Made by a program: the position numbers and the translations under genes
In this document: one piece after another, positions 17,319-26,609 of the stretch
How the letters are laid out: each line of letters opens with the position of its first letter
Numbering within the stretch: position 1 is the stretch's first letter
Source: Chitinophaga filiformis
GTDB taxonomy: Bacteria; Bacteroidota; Bacteroidia; Chitinophagales; Chitinophagaceae
Length of the DNA: 64,000 bases
NCBI RefSeq assembly: GCF_021646545.1
Contig: NZ_JAKIRP010000017.1
Location: 62,001 to 126,000 of the forward strand
Direction: 5' to 3'
The notes under the pieces: generated by a model
Databases searched by the model: none
Told to the model about the DNA's origin: nothing
The model's input: only the letters and a program-made list of their open reading frames with translations

Positions 17319-19636
17319 TAGAACTTAAAATTGTAAGAGATAGAAGGAATGAATTTGAATAATGCAGTTTGTTTCGCAACTGTCTTATTCGGATCTTCCT
17401 TACTGTCTTCGAAGGTGATAGTGTATGCATTTTCCCTTCCATAAGCATTGTACAGGCTGAAGGCCAGTTCAGAAGACCAGCGTTTGCGTTTCTTCAGCTG
17501 TAATGTAGCGCCCAGGTCCAGACGGTGATAATCGGGCATACGGTATGTATTACGACCGGTGAAGTAGTAAACGGTCTGACCATCTATCTGATATTTACCG
17601 GAAGGATAAGTTACTGCGTCGCCGGTATAATAGATCCAATTCGCAGACAATGTCCATTTCTTACTTATCTGGTACATGGCCACGATGGCTACATCATGTG
17701 TTCTGTCCTGGCGAGCATTATACCATTTGTTGTTGTTGATACCATCTATCTGTCTTTCTGTTTTTGAGAGCGTATAACTCACCCATCCGTTGAATTTACC
17801 CACTCTCTTTTTGAACAACCACTCAATACCATAAGCACGTCCTTTACCGAAGAGTAGTTCTGACTCTATCGCATTGCTGACAGTGTTGACATTGGCGCCG
17901 TCACGGTAGTCGATCTGATTTTGTAAAGACTTGTAATAGGTCTCAACCGTCAGTTCATAGTCGCCGCCGAAGAGGTCTTTATAGTAACCAATGGAGTACT
18001 GGTCAGATATTTCAGGTTTAATGATATTGGTGCTGGCCACCCATTTATCCGTTGGACTGCTGGTAGTACTGTTGGAAATCAGGTGAAGGTTCTGTGTATT
18101 GCGTACATAAGATGCCTTCAGTGAAGATGAGCTGTTCAGCTTATAACTCAGTGCCAGTCTGGGCTCCAGGTTGAGATACGTCTTTACGAAATCTCCGCTT
18201 TTATAATGCAGGGTATCGAGTATCTTACCATCCTTGTCTATGTTGAAGAAGTCGCCTTTACCCAGCACGCTGAAAGAAGTGAGACGCAGACCATAGGTCA
18301 TGCTCAGGTTGTCAGACATTTTCCAGCTATCGGTAACATACAGTGCATTCTCCCATGAGTAACGGTCTTCCAGTGTCCTGGCATTGATCTGCGACGTTTC
18401 AGACGTAGTGACCTGTCCCGGAGTAATGGTATGGTAAATGGAATTGATACCGAAACGAATGTTATGGCTGGAAGATGGATACCATTGTAACTCTTCTTTC
18501 AGGTTGTAGTCCCTGATCTTCGAATAGATATCTGCATTTACAGAACCACTGTTGATAGAGATCGTATAATCGTAATTACTGTAGATGAGTGAGGTGTTAG
18601 AGAACAACTTGTTATTGAAGATGTGATTCCAGCGCAGGGTAGCAGTAGTGTTACCCCATTGCAGGCCGAACAGATCGCCTACACCCAGTTTATCTTTCCC
18701 GAAATAACCGGACAGGTACAATTTATCTTTATCGCCCAGCTCATAATTCAGCTTGGCGTTGATATCATAGAAATAGAGCGTATTGTTATTCAGGCTGGAA
18801 TCGCTGGAAAGTTTGAGGAACATATCGGCATATGTTCTGCGGCCCGTAACGAGGAAGGAAGATTTATCCTTCTGTATAGGACCTTCTACATTCAGTTTGG
18901 CAGAAATGAGACCAATACCACCGCTCACGCCGAAGTCCTGGTTGTTACCGTCGTTCATTTTGATGTCCAGTACCGAAGATAAACGTCCGCCATATTGTGC
19001 GGGCATACCGCCCTTATACACCGCGATGTCTTTAATCGCGTCGGAATTGAAGGTGGAGAAGAAACCCAGCAGGTGAGAAGCGTTGTACACGGGGGCTTCA
19101 TCCAGGAGTATCAGGTTCTGATCGGCAGCGCCGCCACGTACATACATACCGGCGTTACCATCTCCGGCCGACTTGATACCGGGTAGTAACTGGATAACTT
19201 TGATAGCATCTCTTTCGCCCAGTAATACGGGCACATTCTTCATCTCTTTGGTAGTCAGTTTCTCCAGCCCCATCTGTGGAGTACTGAGGCTCCTTTTGGT
19301 GCTGGTACCGGTAATGGTTACTGCTCCCAGGCTGACAGATTCGTCTTCCAGGGAGATGTTGATAACAGTGTCTTTCCGGAGCACAAACTCTGACTGAAAG
19401 GCCTGTAGACCCATAGAAGAGAATTCCAGCCTGTGCTTGCCGTCTGTAAGGGTAATGGAATAGAATCCATATTCGTTAGTTGTGGTACCACCGCCACCAC
19501 TGACCCTTACAGTAGCGCCGATGAGGGTTTCTCCTTTGGCTTTGGATTTAATGGTTCCGCTAATTGTATGTTTTTGCTGTGCCATGGCTTTTCCAGCCGT
19601 CAGCATAACAGCAATGAGCAACAATTTTGATTTCAT
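17318..19636 (-). CDS. TonB-dependent receptor with carboxypeptidase-like N-terminus
   Basis: 772 residues from ATG 19636, chosen for the signal peptide MKSKLLLIAVMLTAGKAMAQ; frames further upstream lack one. Order: CarboxypepD_reg-like domain (about 22-105; ISGTIKSKAKGETLIGATV), plug (about 120-230; GMYVRGGAADQNLILLDEAPVYNASHLLG), then a barrel ending in FIPSISYNFKF. It lacks the TonB-box arrangement of SusC and has no SusD partner; a DUF4249 protein overlaps it instead. It is divergent from a sensor kinase at 19781, which may control it in response to envelope signals. Confidence 0.85.
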   Translation of the reverse strand: MKSKLLLIAVMLTAGKAMAQQKHTISGTIKSKAKGETLIGATVRVSGGGGTTTNEYGFYSITLTDGKHRLEFSSMGLQAFQSEFVLRKDTVINISLEDESVSLGAVTITGTSTKRSLSTPQMGLEKLTTKEMKNVPVLLGERDAIKVIQLLPGIKSAGDGNAGMYVRGGAADQNLILLDEAPVYNASHLLGFFSTFNSDAIKDIAVYKGGMPAQYGGRLSSVLDIKMNDGNNQDFGVSGGIGLISAKLNVEGPIQKDKSSFLVTGRRTYADMFLKLSSDSSLNNNTLYFYDINAKLNYELGDKDKLYLSGYFGKDKLGVGDLFGLQWGNTTATLRWNHIFNNKLFSNTSLIYSNYDYTISINSGSVNADIYSKIRDYNLKEELQWYPSSSHNIRFGINSIYHTITPGQVTTSETSQINARTLEDRYSWENALYVTDSWKMSDNLSMTYGLRLTSFSVLGKGDFFNIDKDGKILDTLHYKSGDFVKTYLNLEPRLALSYKLNSSSSLKASYVRNTQNLHLISNSTTSSPTDKWVASTNIIKPEISDQYSIGYYKDLFGGDYELTVETYYKSLQNQIDYRDGANVNTVSNAIESELLFGKGRAYGIEWLFKKRVGKFNGWVSYTLSKTERQIDGINNNKWYNARQDRTHDVAIVAMYQISKKWTLSANWIYYTGDAVTYPSGKYQIDGQTVYYFTGRNTYRMPDYHRLDLGATLQLKKRKRWSSELAFSLYNAYGRENAYTITFEDSKEDPNKTVAKQTALFKFIPSISYNFKF

Positions 19637-19730
19637 CAGGTGTAAATTTAGTGCGAAACAAATAATAATTATCTGATATGCAAAAAGTGGCGGGGCTGAA
19701 ACAGACAAAAAAGCGGTTGAATCGGACACC

Positions 19731-19757
19731 ACAAAGTACATAGTACTCAACCTTTGT
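19731..19757. promoter_or_regulatory. palindromic region upstream of the sensor kinase
   Basis: ACAAAG and CTTTGT flank an inner AGTAC-ATA-GTACT, and a third GTAC follows. The end overlaps AACCTTTG, seven of eight matches to a -7 box. It lies between the divergent receptor and kinase genes and could be an operator for the response regulator. Confidence 0.3.
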
Positions 19758-19780
19758 ACTTAACTTGCAATCTGAAGCAC

Positions 19781-20848
19781 ATGAAAAGATTACCTGTAAA
19801 AAGTCTCATACGCGTAGGTTTTATCGCAGCGTTAACTATCGCCATCCTGGTGGGGCTGACCTCTTCTGCCAAAGAACATTCCCTGAGCACAGTCCTTGCT
19901 AAATCGGGAGTGATTTTCACAGTGATCCTGTTCCTCAGCATGTACAATGTAGGCATACAGACGTGGCTTTCCAGGCGCTGGAATTATTTTTCCGGACGGT
20001 TCAAGTTGTACCGCGCCATAACAAGCTTTTCGGGTGCATTGCTCTTTAACTTCCTGATGTTTAAGATGGTGTTCGCTACCTGCCTGCATACTTTTGTTAT
20101 TCCTGACTGGTATGAACAGGTGAGGAACAAATCACTATGGCCGCTGCTGTTTATGTTGCATGGTACTGTGTTTAACATCTTTGTACTGATGGTCCATAAC
20201 TATATCATCCTGCTACATGCCAAAAATGATGCAGAACTGGAGAATGCCCGGCTGAAGTTTGCCAATACGGAAGCTATCAACCAGTTGTTGCGGCAGCAGA
20301 TACATCCTCATTTCCTTTTTAATGCACTTAATACCTTGAAGTCCCTGATCCGCCGTCACCCTGAAAAGGCGGAAGAATACCTGATCCATTTGTCAGACTT
20401 TCTGCGGGCCAGTATTTCGAAGGGACATAAGAATATAATCTCACTGAGAGATGAAATAAAATTGAGTGTAGACTATCTGGAAATGCAGAAAATGCGTGCA
20501 GGAGAAGCCTTGAAATTCTCTATTGATATCGATCAGCAGGCATTGAGCAATCGCTGGCTGCCGGCTTTTTCATTGCAGCCCTTACTGGAAAACGCGATCA
20601 AGCACAATGTGCTGACCAATGAAGATCCCTTGTACCTGGATGTTGTTCAGGAAGGTGACTATCTGAAAGTGATGAACAACCTGCAGGTAAAGCACCAGAC
20701 CGAGGCCTCTACCGGCAGCGGATTAATGAACCTGTCAGAACGTTATAAGATGCTGACAGGAGAAGATATCCTGATAGAAGACGACGGCAGGACATTCACC
20801 GTAAAAATAAAAATCTTACAGCATGCGGGTAGTGATCATAGAGGATGA
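19781..20848 (+). CDS. LytS-type sensor histidine kinase
   Basis: 355 residues from ATG 19781; an alternative TTG upstream at 19754 is less likely because it overlaps the presumed promoter. Four hydrophobic segments lie in the first 145 residues, then a coiled linker, a His_kinase domain (RQQIHPHFLFNALNTLKSL, His about 175) and an ATPase with LLENAIKHNV (N-box) and GSGLMNLSERYKML (G-box). The class is the LytS/YehU family. It overlaps the LytTR response regulator by 26 bases, so the two form one expression unit. Confidence 0.85.
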   Translation: MKRLPVKSLIRVGFIAALTIAILVGLTSSAKEHSLSTVLAKSGVIFTVILFLSMYNVGIQTWLSRRWNYFSGRFKLYRAITSFSGALLFNFLMFKMVFATCLHTFVIPDWYEQVRNKSLWPLLFMLHGTVFNIFVLMVHNYIILLHAKNDAELENARLKFANTEAINQLLRQQIHPHFLFNALNTLKSLIRRHPEKAEEYLIHLSDFLRASISKGHKNIISLRDEIKLSVDYLEMQKMRAGEALKFSIDIDQQALSNRWLPAFSLQPLLENAIKHNVLTNEDPLYLDVVQEGDYLKVMNNLQVKHQTEASTGSGLMNLSERYKMLTGEDILIEDDGRTFTVKIKILQHAGSDHRG

Positions 20849-21587
20849 AGTACTTACAGCAGAAGATCTTAAAGAAAGTATCCAGCAATTGGACAACACA
20901 GTTGAAGTAGTGGCCGTGCTGCAATCAGTGCGGGAGGCTGTAGCCTATTTCCAGCGCAACGAGATGCCCGATTTGATTTTCAGTGACATACAACTGGGCG
21001 ATGGGGAGAGCTTTGACATCTACAGAACAGTAGAGGTATCGGCGCCTGTTATCTTTTGTACCGCCTACGATGAATACGCCCTGCAGGCATTTAAAACCAA
21101 TGGCATCGAGTATATACTGAAACCATTCACAAATGCCTCTATTGCAGATGCGATCAAAAAGTATAACAATCTGCGCCGTCAGTTTACCGGTGCAGGCAAA
21201 GAAAATCCTGCCAATACAATTGCTGAAACCGTGCAGCAACATACGCCTCAACCAGCCGCTATACTGGTACACTATAAAGACAAAATAGTGCCGGTACGGC
21301 TGGAGAATATCGTATTGTTCTATATAGAAAAAGAGACTTTGTGCCTGATGACCTTCGACAGACAACACTATTACCTGAAGAAATCACTGGAAGAAGCTGA
21401 ACAGCTTTGTGGCAGTAATTTCTTCAGGGTAAACAGACAGTTCCTCGTTAACCGTAAGGCCATAAAAGATGCTTCCCACTATGTATCCCGTAAGTTATGC
21501 GTGAACCTGTCTGTGCCCTTCAAAGAGGTGATCACTATCAGTAAAGAAAAAGCACCTCAGTTCCTCGCCTGGTTGTCGGGGAAGTGA
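20823..21587 (+). CDS. LytTR-family response regulator
   Basis: 254 residues: receiver domain (VVIIEDEVLTAEDL, phospho-acceptor Asp55 in LIFSDIQLGD, Lys in YILKPF about 109) followed by a LytTR DNA-binding domain (about 148-250; ILVHYKDKIVPVRLENIVLFYIEKE, FFRVNRQFLVNRKAI). LytTR regulators bind direct repeats upstream of their targets. The adjacent TonB/DUF4249 operon is the nearest candidate target. Confidence 0.88.
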   Translation: MRVVIIEDEVLTAEDLKESIQQLDNTVEVVAVLQSVREAVAYFQRNEMPDLIFSDIQLGDGESFDIYRTVEVSAPVIFCTAYDEYALQAFKTNGIEYILKPFTNASIADAIKKYNNLRRQFTGAGKENPANTIAETVQQHTPQPAAILVHYKDKIVPVRLENIVLFYIEKETLCLMTFDRQHYYLKKSLEEAEQLCGSNFFRVNRQFLVNRKAIKDASHYVSRKLCVNLSVPFKEVITISKEKAPQFLAWLSGK

Positions 21588-21615
21588 TCAATTACTGATT
21601 GCTGACTCGTAATTT

Positions 21616-22044
21616 TTAAGCCTTAGCAGCAGCCTTCTTTCTTGGTGCAGCCCGTTTCTTGGCTGCCGCCTTCTTTGGTGTTGCTCTTTTCTTTGCGGCA
21701 GACTTCTTAGGTGTAGCTCTCTTCTTCGCAGCAGCTTTTTTCCTTGGAGCCGCTTTTTTAGCAGCAGCTTTCTTCTTAGGTGTCGCTCTTTTCTTTGCGG
21801 CGGCTTTCTTTTTAGGTGCAGCCTTCTTCGCAGCAGCTTTTTTCTTGGGGGCAGCGCTCTTCTTCGCAGCTGCTTTCTTTGGTACTTTAGCGCCTTCTTT
21901 CCTGGCTTCTGACAGTCCTATAGCGATAGCTTGTTTGGGATTAGTGACTTTCCTGCCGCTTCTGCCGCTTTTCAGTTTACCTTCCTTCATTTCATGCATA
22001 TTCTCTTCCACTTTGTCCTGGCTCTTTTTTGAATACTTTGCCAT
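21616..22044 (-). CDS. Lys/Ala-rich histone H1-like protein with DUF6496-type N-terminus
   Basis: 142 residues from ATG 22044. The N-terminal ~50 residues (KSQDKVEENMHEMKEGKLKSGRSGRK...NPKQAIAIGLSEARKEG) resemble the DUF6496/'histone-like' segment common in Bacteroidota. The remainder is a tandem of KKAAAKK, APKKK and RATPKK units like the tail of eukaryotic H1. It likely binds DNA electrostatically and compacts it. It starts 31 bases after the LigD stop and is probably co-transcribed with it, which suggests a link to DNA end protection. The repeat tail is prone to length change. Confidence 0.8.
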   Translation of the reverse strand: MAKYSKKSQDKVEENMHEMKEGKLKSGRSGRKVTNPKQAIAIGLSEARKEGAKVPKKAAAKKSAAPKKKAAAKKAAPKKKAAAKKRATPKKKAAAKKAAPRKKAAAKKRATPKKSAAKKRATPKKAAAKKRAAPRKKAAAKA

Positions 22045-22075
22045 AATGTAGAATTTAAAGGTTAATAAATAAACG

Positions 22076-24085
22076 TTATGGTTGCATAGCACTTATTATC
22101 TTCTTCATATCAATTCCCTTGCCGAGTACCGGTTTGAATATATCGCCCATTTCATTGACCCTGGCCACAGCGTTGGTAATATTGAAGTCTTTCATCTTTA
22201 GTCCCGTTTTTACTTCCTCCCAATGCAAAGGCATAGATACTGTAGCGCCTGGCTTTGGCCGTAACGAGTAGGGGGCTGCCAGTGTGGCTTTAGGCCTGTT
22301 CTGTAAATAATCAACATATATTTTGCCTTTTCTGTTCTGCGTCATACGTTCTATACTGGTAAATGAAGGCAATGCCGCATGTACCTGTGTAGCGATCCAC
22401 TTGCCGAACAATTGGCATTCATCGTAAGTATATTTAGCGTTTAAAGGAATGTAGATATGTATGCCGGTGGAGCCGGATGTTTTGCAATATCCAGGGACTT
22501 TGATGCTGTCAAGTACTTCTTTGGTGACAAGCGCTGTTTGTATTACCTGTTCAAAGGTATTCTTTTCTGTTGGATCCAGATCGATAATACACCAATCAGG
22601 GTAATCCGGTTTTTGTATCCTGCTGTTCCATGGGTTCATCTCAATTGCGCCCAGGTTGGCCATGTATAACAGGCTGGCTTCGTCTGTACCTACCAGAAAG
22701 TTTTTATCTTGTCCGTCACTGGTATGATAAGGAAAGGTCTTGATCCAGTCGGGTGCTTTCCCGGTTACATCTTTCTGATAAAAGCTCTTGCCTTTTATGC
22801 CGTTGGGAAACCTGTTCAGCGATTGTGGACGGTCTTTCAGATATGGTACAATATACGCAGCTACCTGGTAATAGTAGTTCAGCATGTCCCGCTTGGTATA
22901 TTTTTCTTCCGGCCAGAACACTTTATTCAGATTAGAGAACTTTAGTTCATGCTTATTGATCTTTCTGACCTGTGTATCTTCGGATGGATTGAGTAGTGTT
23001 TTACGGTTACCACCTATTACCGGTGTTAACATCTTTTGAGAAATAGCCGTACCTGTTTTCTTTGCTGCCTTTTCCACAGGCTGGGGCGCTTCTTTCGTGA
23101 CGTCTTTTGCCGCTTTATCTTCCCGCATGCCTTCGAAGGAGGGGTGGCGCATCACGCCATCCGAAGTGATCTCAGCATAACTTACTTCACATACCAGCTC
23201 CGGCTTCAGCCAGGTGGCTACAGCTTTCGGCGGATTGGGCCTGAAGCGGGAAGGTTTATTAATATCCGGGACTGTTGTAAAAGGAGACTTTTTTATGGTC
23301 AATGGTTTGAATAATTGCATCATTTCCTTCTGCCTGGCGGTAGAAAAACCGGTACCTATTTTACCGGTATACTGCAATTGACCATTGTCGAAAATACCCA
23401 CCAGCAATGAGCTGAAAGGTTTGGATGAGTCTTCGTTGCGGGTGTAGCCGCCTATGACCACTTCATGTCTTTTATTGATCTTGATCTTTAGCCACTCATT
23501 TGTGCGTACACCGGGATAGTAAAGGCTATCTTCTTTTTTGGCGATGACACCTTCGAGGCCCAGTGATGTTGCGGCTGCGAGAAACTCTGAAGGCGAAGTG
23601 TGAAAGCTGGCGCTAAGCCTTATAATATCGGGTGCGGGAAACAGTTGTTCCAGTAACTCCCGGCGTTGTATAAGGGGCAGTTGTGTAAGGTCATACCCAT
23701 TCAACCACAGAAGATCAAATACATAATAGATCAATTCACCATCCGCCTCACTCCTCCAGTTTTGCAGATCTCCGAAACTCGAGCTCCCGCTTTCATTGAG
23801 CACTACTATTTCTCCATCTGTTACTGCGTGGATGTTCCATGCTTTTAATGCGTCGAGAACAGGATAGAATTTCTCATCAAAAGATTTATTGTTGCGTGAG
23901 ATAAGGTGTGTATCTCCCTTATTCAGCAAGGCTATTGCGCGATAGCCATCCCATTTTACCTCATACATCCAACCCTGCGCCTCAACTGGTTTATCTACCA
24001 ATGTGGCCAGCATGGGTGCTACTGTGGCGGGAAACTTAGCCCGCATGCGCCCGGAAGATCTGGAAGATGAGGATTTTTTGGGCAT
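22076..24085 (-). CDS. ligD: ATP-dependent DNA ligase D (ligase plus polymerase)
   Basis: 669 residues. The N-terminal ATP-dependent ligase has its adenylation Lys44 in YEVKWDGYRA, with VTDGEIVVL and EGVIAKKEDSLYYPG further on and an OB domain to about 320. A linker of about 50 residues follows. The C-terminal primase-polymerase domain (about 375-660) has PQSLNRFPNGI, WCIIDLDPTE (catalytic Asp pair) and SGSTGIHIYIPL. The 3'-phosphoesterase domain of Pseudomonas LigD is absent, and the ligase-then-polymerase order fits a two-domain Bacteroidota form. It acts in non-homologous end joining with Ku, which is not in this window. The downstream H1-like gene appears to share its transcript. Confidence 0.92.
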   Translation of the reverse strand: MPKKSSSSRSSGRMRAKFPATVAPMLATLVDKPVEAQGWMYEVKWDGYRAIALLNKGDTHLISRNNKSFDEKFYPVLDALKAWNIHAVTDGEIVVLNESGSSSFGDLQNWRSEADGELIYYVFDLLWLNGYDLTQLPLIQRRELLEQLFPAPDIIRLSASFHTSPSEFLAAATSLGLEGVIAKKEDSLYYPGVRTNEWLKIKINKRHEVVIGGYTRNEDSSKPFSSLLVGIFDNGQLQYTGKIGTGFSTARQKEMMQLFKPLTIKKSPFTTVPDINKPSRFRPNPPKAVATWLKPELVCEVSYAEITSDGVMRHPSFEGMREDKAAKDVTKEAPQPVEKAAKKTGTAISQKMLTPVIGGNRKTLLNPSEDTQVRKINKHELKFSNLNKVFWPEEKYTKRDMLNYYYQVAAYIVPYLKDRPQSLNRFPNGIKGKSFYQKDVTGKAPDWIKTFPYHTSDGQDKNFLVGTDEASLLYMANLGAIEMNPWNSRIQKPDYPDWCIIDLDPTEKNTFEQVIQTALVTKEVLDSIKVPGYCKTSGSTGIHIYIPLNAKYTYDECQLFGKWIATQVHAALPSFTSIERMTQNRKGKIYVDYLQNRPKATLAAPYSLRPKPGATVSMPLHWEEVKTGLKMKDFNITNAVARVNEMGDIFKPVLGKGIDMKKIISAMQP

Positions 24086-24211
24086 GTATAGATAAGATCA
24101 AAGATCTTACCAGTATGTATTACAGCAATCTCATGAGCATGACAGACGATCTTGTTCCATCGTGTGAAAAGTCTGCTGGCCTGGTGTGGCAAGACGGTGC
24201 TATTCTTATTG

Positions 24212-25009
24212 TCAGTTACCATCCAATCCTCTCTTCCTTGCAATGCGATAATAAGCAGGTGGTATTAGTATTCTGAGCCAGTATAGCAACCGTTCGCTTC
24301 TGGCGATGATCACATGTTTCTTTTTCCGGCTGATGGCCTTCAGTATCTTATCGGTGCACTCATCGACAGGAATACCATGCAGCTGCCCTTTGTCCATCTT
24401 CCCGTAAGCTATGCCGTCGCCTGTAAGGGCGGATAGTGATAGTGCTGTTTTGATCCTGCCGGGACTTACAATGGTCACATAAAAGTTGTCCAGTGTATGT
24501 TCCACCTGCAGTGTTTCAAAATATCCCTTCAATGCATGTTTGGAAGCAACATAACCGCTGCGCATAGGAAAGCCCATCAGGCCCGACATGCTGCTGATTG
24601 CTACCACATGTCCATGCCCCTGTCTTTTGAAATGGGGCAGCAGGTATTGTGTAAGTGCCAGCGGGCCGAGGAAGTTTACCTCCATCAGGCGGTTATATAC
24701 AGACAACTGTGTATCAATAGCGAGAGAGCGTTGTCCAATACCGGCTGAATGAATAACAATGTCAATATGCCCATAGACACTGATGGCCTGTTCAACTACC
24801 TGTGCTAATCCTGCGTGATCCGTCATATCAGCCGTCAGCACTGTACACGCGGTATGACCTTTCAGCTGTTGTTCCAGTGCGATTAAAGCAGCATAATCGC
24901 GGGAAGAAAGGATCAACCGCGCGTTTTGTGCTGCAAATGCTTTCGCCAGCCCGGCCCCGATACCGGAAGAGGCGCCAATGATCCAGACAACTTTATATTC
25001 GAACTCCAT
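24212..25009 (-). CDS. short-chain dehydrogenase/reductase
   Basis: 265 residues of classical SDR type: cofactor motif IIGASSGIGAGLA (about 10-22), NAG-like motif HSAGIGQRS, Ser in VAISSMSGLMG, and active-site YVASK (about 155). A C-terminal basic/aromatic extension (LLYWLRILIPPAYYRIARKRG) resembles membrane-associated DHRS7B-like members, so it may act on lipids or sterol-like alcohols. The substrate is unknown. It appears to be a single gene. Confidence 0.85.
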   Translation of the reverse strand: MEFEYKVVWIIGASSGIGAGLAKAFAAQNARLILSSRDYAALIALEQQLKGHTACTVLTADMTDHAGLAQVVEQAISVYGHIDIVIHSAGIGQRSLAIDTQLSVYNRLMEVNFLGPLALTQYLLPHFKRQGHGHVVAISSMSGLMGFPMRSGYVASKHALKGYFETLQVEHTLDNFYVTIVSPGRIKTALSLSALTGDGIAYGKMDKGQLHGIPVDECTDKILKAISRKKKHVIIARSERLLYWLRILIPPAYYRIARKRGLDGN

Positions 25010-25133
25010 GTTACCGACGATTTAGCCGTGCCGCAAAACTACGCTTTTGCTTTGATCGTTGAAATGGGCCGCTGGACGAAGGTTTGATCAGGTTCCATAT
25101 ATTTCGTATATTCCTGTTCTGATCGTCCTGGTT

Positions 25134-26372
25134 ATGGAGGAGATAAATTACCACGGGAAAGAACTGCTACAAAGTATTGCTGAAGGCAATGAAACTTCTT
25201 TTGCCCGATTCTTCAGGGCTGTGGCTCCCCTGGTATATGCTGATCTTGCTATTATCCTCAAAGGAGATGCCCGGTGTGTTAATGCGGTACTGCAGGAAAC
25301 CTTCATCATCATCTGGTTGCACAGAGACAAGCTACCTCTCGTAAAAGATCTGGACGCCTATGTGCGCTCGGTAGCCCTGCAGGAATGTTATAGTTATCTG
25401 CAGGACACATCAGCAGACGAACTGCTCCCCATACCACAGTATGAAGAGGACATTCCTCCTGAAATACAGCATTACAAGGCTTATCAGTCACTGATCCACG
25501 ATACGATCATGTCCCTGCCTGAGCAGCGGAGGCTGATCTATGAGATGCACCGGTTAAAAGGAATGCCTCCCGCTAGGATAGCTGCAGCTATGCAGTTGTC
25601 AGCCGACACTGTTACTCACGCCATAAACGCCGTGCATCAGTCTGTAAGGCAATGTCTGAAGGATGTGGCGCACAGTAGTGTAACGTCCCGTCACAATCAA
25701 TGGGTAGTGGAGAAAACAAAGCTGCTGGAGGTACAGCCTCCGGCTATTCCTCCTTTCGACGAACATTGGATGCGCATGGTGTTAAAAGCTACGGCGATAG
25801 ACCGGCCTATACCGGCAGATAGTACCCCGATGATCAGGCGGTTCTATTCCCATCGCCTCAATTACCTGTACGCCATTGCCGCACTGTTGTTTCTGATAGT
25901 AGGGCCGGGTATTTACCTGATCGTGATGCGTTCGGAGAAATCAGCCTCTTTCAGGGCAATGTCTTCCGCCAGTCAGCATAAGTCTAAAGACACCCTGCCC
26001 GATGGTACAGAGGTGTGGATGAACATCGGTAGTGCCGTCAGGTATCCGGCCACCTATAATGTGGCTGGCAGGGTAGTGGAAGTGGAAGGAGAGGCCAGTT
26101 TCAAAGTAAGCAATGGTGTCACTCAGCCATTTCATATCCGGGCTTATGAAGTATATGCCGATGTAACAGGCCCTCATTTTAATATACATGCCCATACCAC
26201 CCCATCCCGCCTGGTAGTTACGGCCCTGGGAAACAGTCTCAGGATACAGACAGAAGGGAAGGACCTGACCCTGTTGTCCGGCCAGCAGGCAGACATTACC
26301 CAGGACGGTACCATTACAGTCACCCCTGCCGACACTGCGGCTATCGCCAGCTGGAAACAGGAACTTAAATAA
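25134..26372 (+). CDS. ECF sigma factor fused to a FecR-type anti-sigma domain
   Basis: 412 residues from ATG 25134 in one unbroken frame. Residues about 8-85 resemble sigma region 2 (LLQSIAEGNETSFARFFRAVAPLVYADL, AVLQETFIIIWLHRDKL). Residues about 130-180 are sigma region 4 (IMSLPEQRRLIYEMHRLKGMPPARIAAAMQLS). A spacer leads to one transmembrane helix (about 245-265). Then comes a periplasmic FecR domain (about 285-385; LPDGTEVWMNIGSAVRYP, VVEVEGEASFKV, PHFNIHAHTTPSRLVVTALGNS). Normally these are two genes, sigma and anti-sigma. There is no SusC/SusD or TonB target next door. How a membrane-tethered sigma would be released is unclear; proteolysis is one option. Confidence 0.8.
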   Translation: MEEINYHGKELLQSIAEGNETSFARFFRAVAPLVYADLAIILKGDARCVNAVLQETFIIIWLHRDKLPLVKDLDAYVRSVALQECYSYLQDTSADELLPIPQYEEDIPPEIQHYKAYQSLIHDTIMSLPEQRRLIYEMHRLKGMPPARIAAAMQLSADTVTHAINAVHQSVRQCLKDVAHSSVTSRHNQWVVEKTKLLEVQPPAIPPFDEHWMRMVLKATAIDRPIPADSTPMIRRFYSHRLNYLYAIAALLFLIVGPGIYLIVMRSEKSASFRAMSSASQHKSKDTLPDGTEVWMNIGSAVRYPATYNVAGRVVEVEGEASFKVSNGVTQPFHIRAYEVYADVTGPHFNIHAHTTPSRLVVTALGNSLRIQTEGKDLTLLSGQQADITQDGTITVTPADTAAIASWKQELK

Positions 26373-26393
26373 CTAATTTATTGCTAGCCAGTT

Positions 26394-26473
26394 CCGGGCA
26401 ACAAACCATCAATCGGCTCCGTAGGTGCCGTATGTTTGTAGCGCGGGGTTTTCAAACCCCGGGGAACGGGTTT
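26394..26473. repeat. 80-bp direct repeat, copy A
   Basis: It begins CCGGGCAACAAACC and ends with GGGGAACGGGTTT, matching copy B (26530-26609) at all but two positions, period 136 bases. Its core TGTTTGTAGCGCGGGG followed by TTTTCAAACCCCGG is itself palindromic. The core also recurs, in the opposite orientation, in the tandem array at 47981-48263. Confidence 0.8.
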
Positions 26474-26529
26474 CAACCCCGCGAACGTGTTTTCACCCCG
26501 GAGCAACGGCCATCCGCGGGATAATAAAA

Positions 26530-26609
26530 CCGGGCAACAAACCGTCAATCGGCTCCGTAGGTGCCGTGTGTTTGTAGCGCGGGGTTTTCAAACCCCGGGG
26601 AACGGGTTT
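26530..26609. repeat. 80-bp direct repeat, copy B
   Basis: Second copy of the 26394-26473 unit, followed by an extremely G/C-rich mixture of CCCCGGG and GGGGTTTCCCC palindromes to about 26695. An open frame across this block is compositional, and I do not call it a gene. The block fills most of the gap between the sigma-FecR gene and the next sigma gene. Confidence 0.8.

Noticed and set aside
16503..19636. SusC/SusD-type glycan uptake pair
   Set aside because: The partner gene is DUF4249, not SusD, and no glycan enzymes lie nearby.
19754..19780. Earlier TTG start for the sensor kinase
   Set aside because: It overlaps the presumed promoter and adds no conserved residues; the ATG at 19781 precedes the membrane helices.
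21659..22051. Hydrophobic Phe/Ala-rich frame opposite the H1-like gene
   Set aside because: It is the antisense of Lys/Ala repeats; the H1-like frame has a known N-terminal domain.
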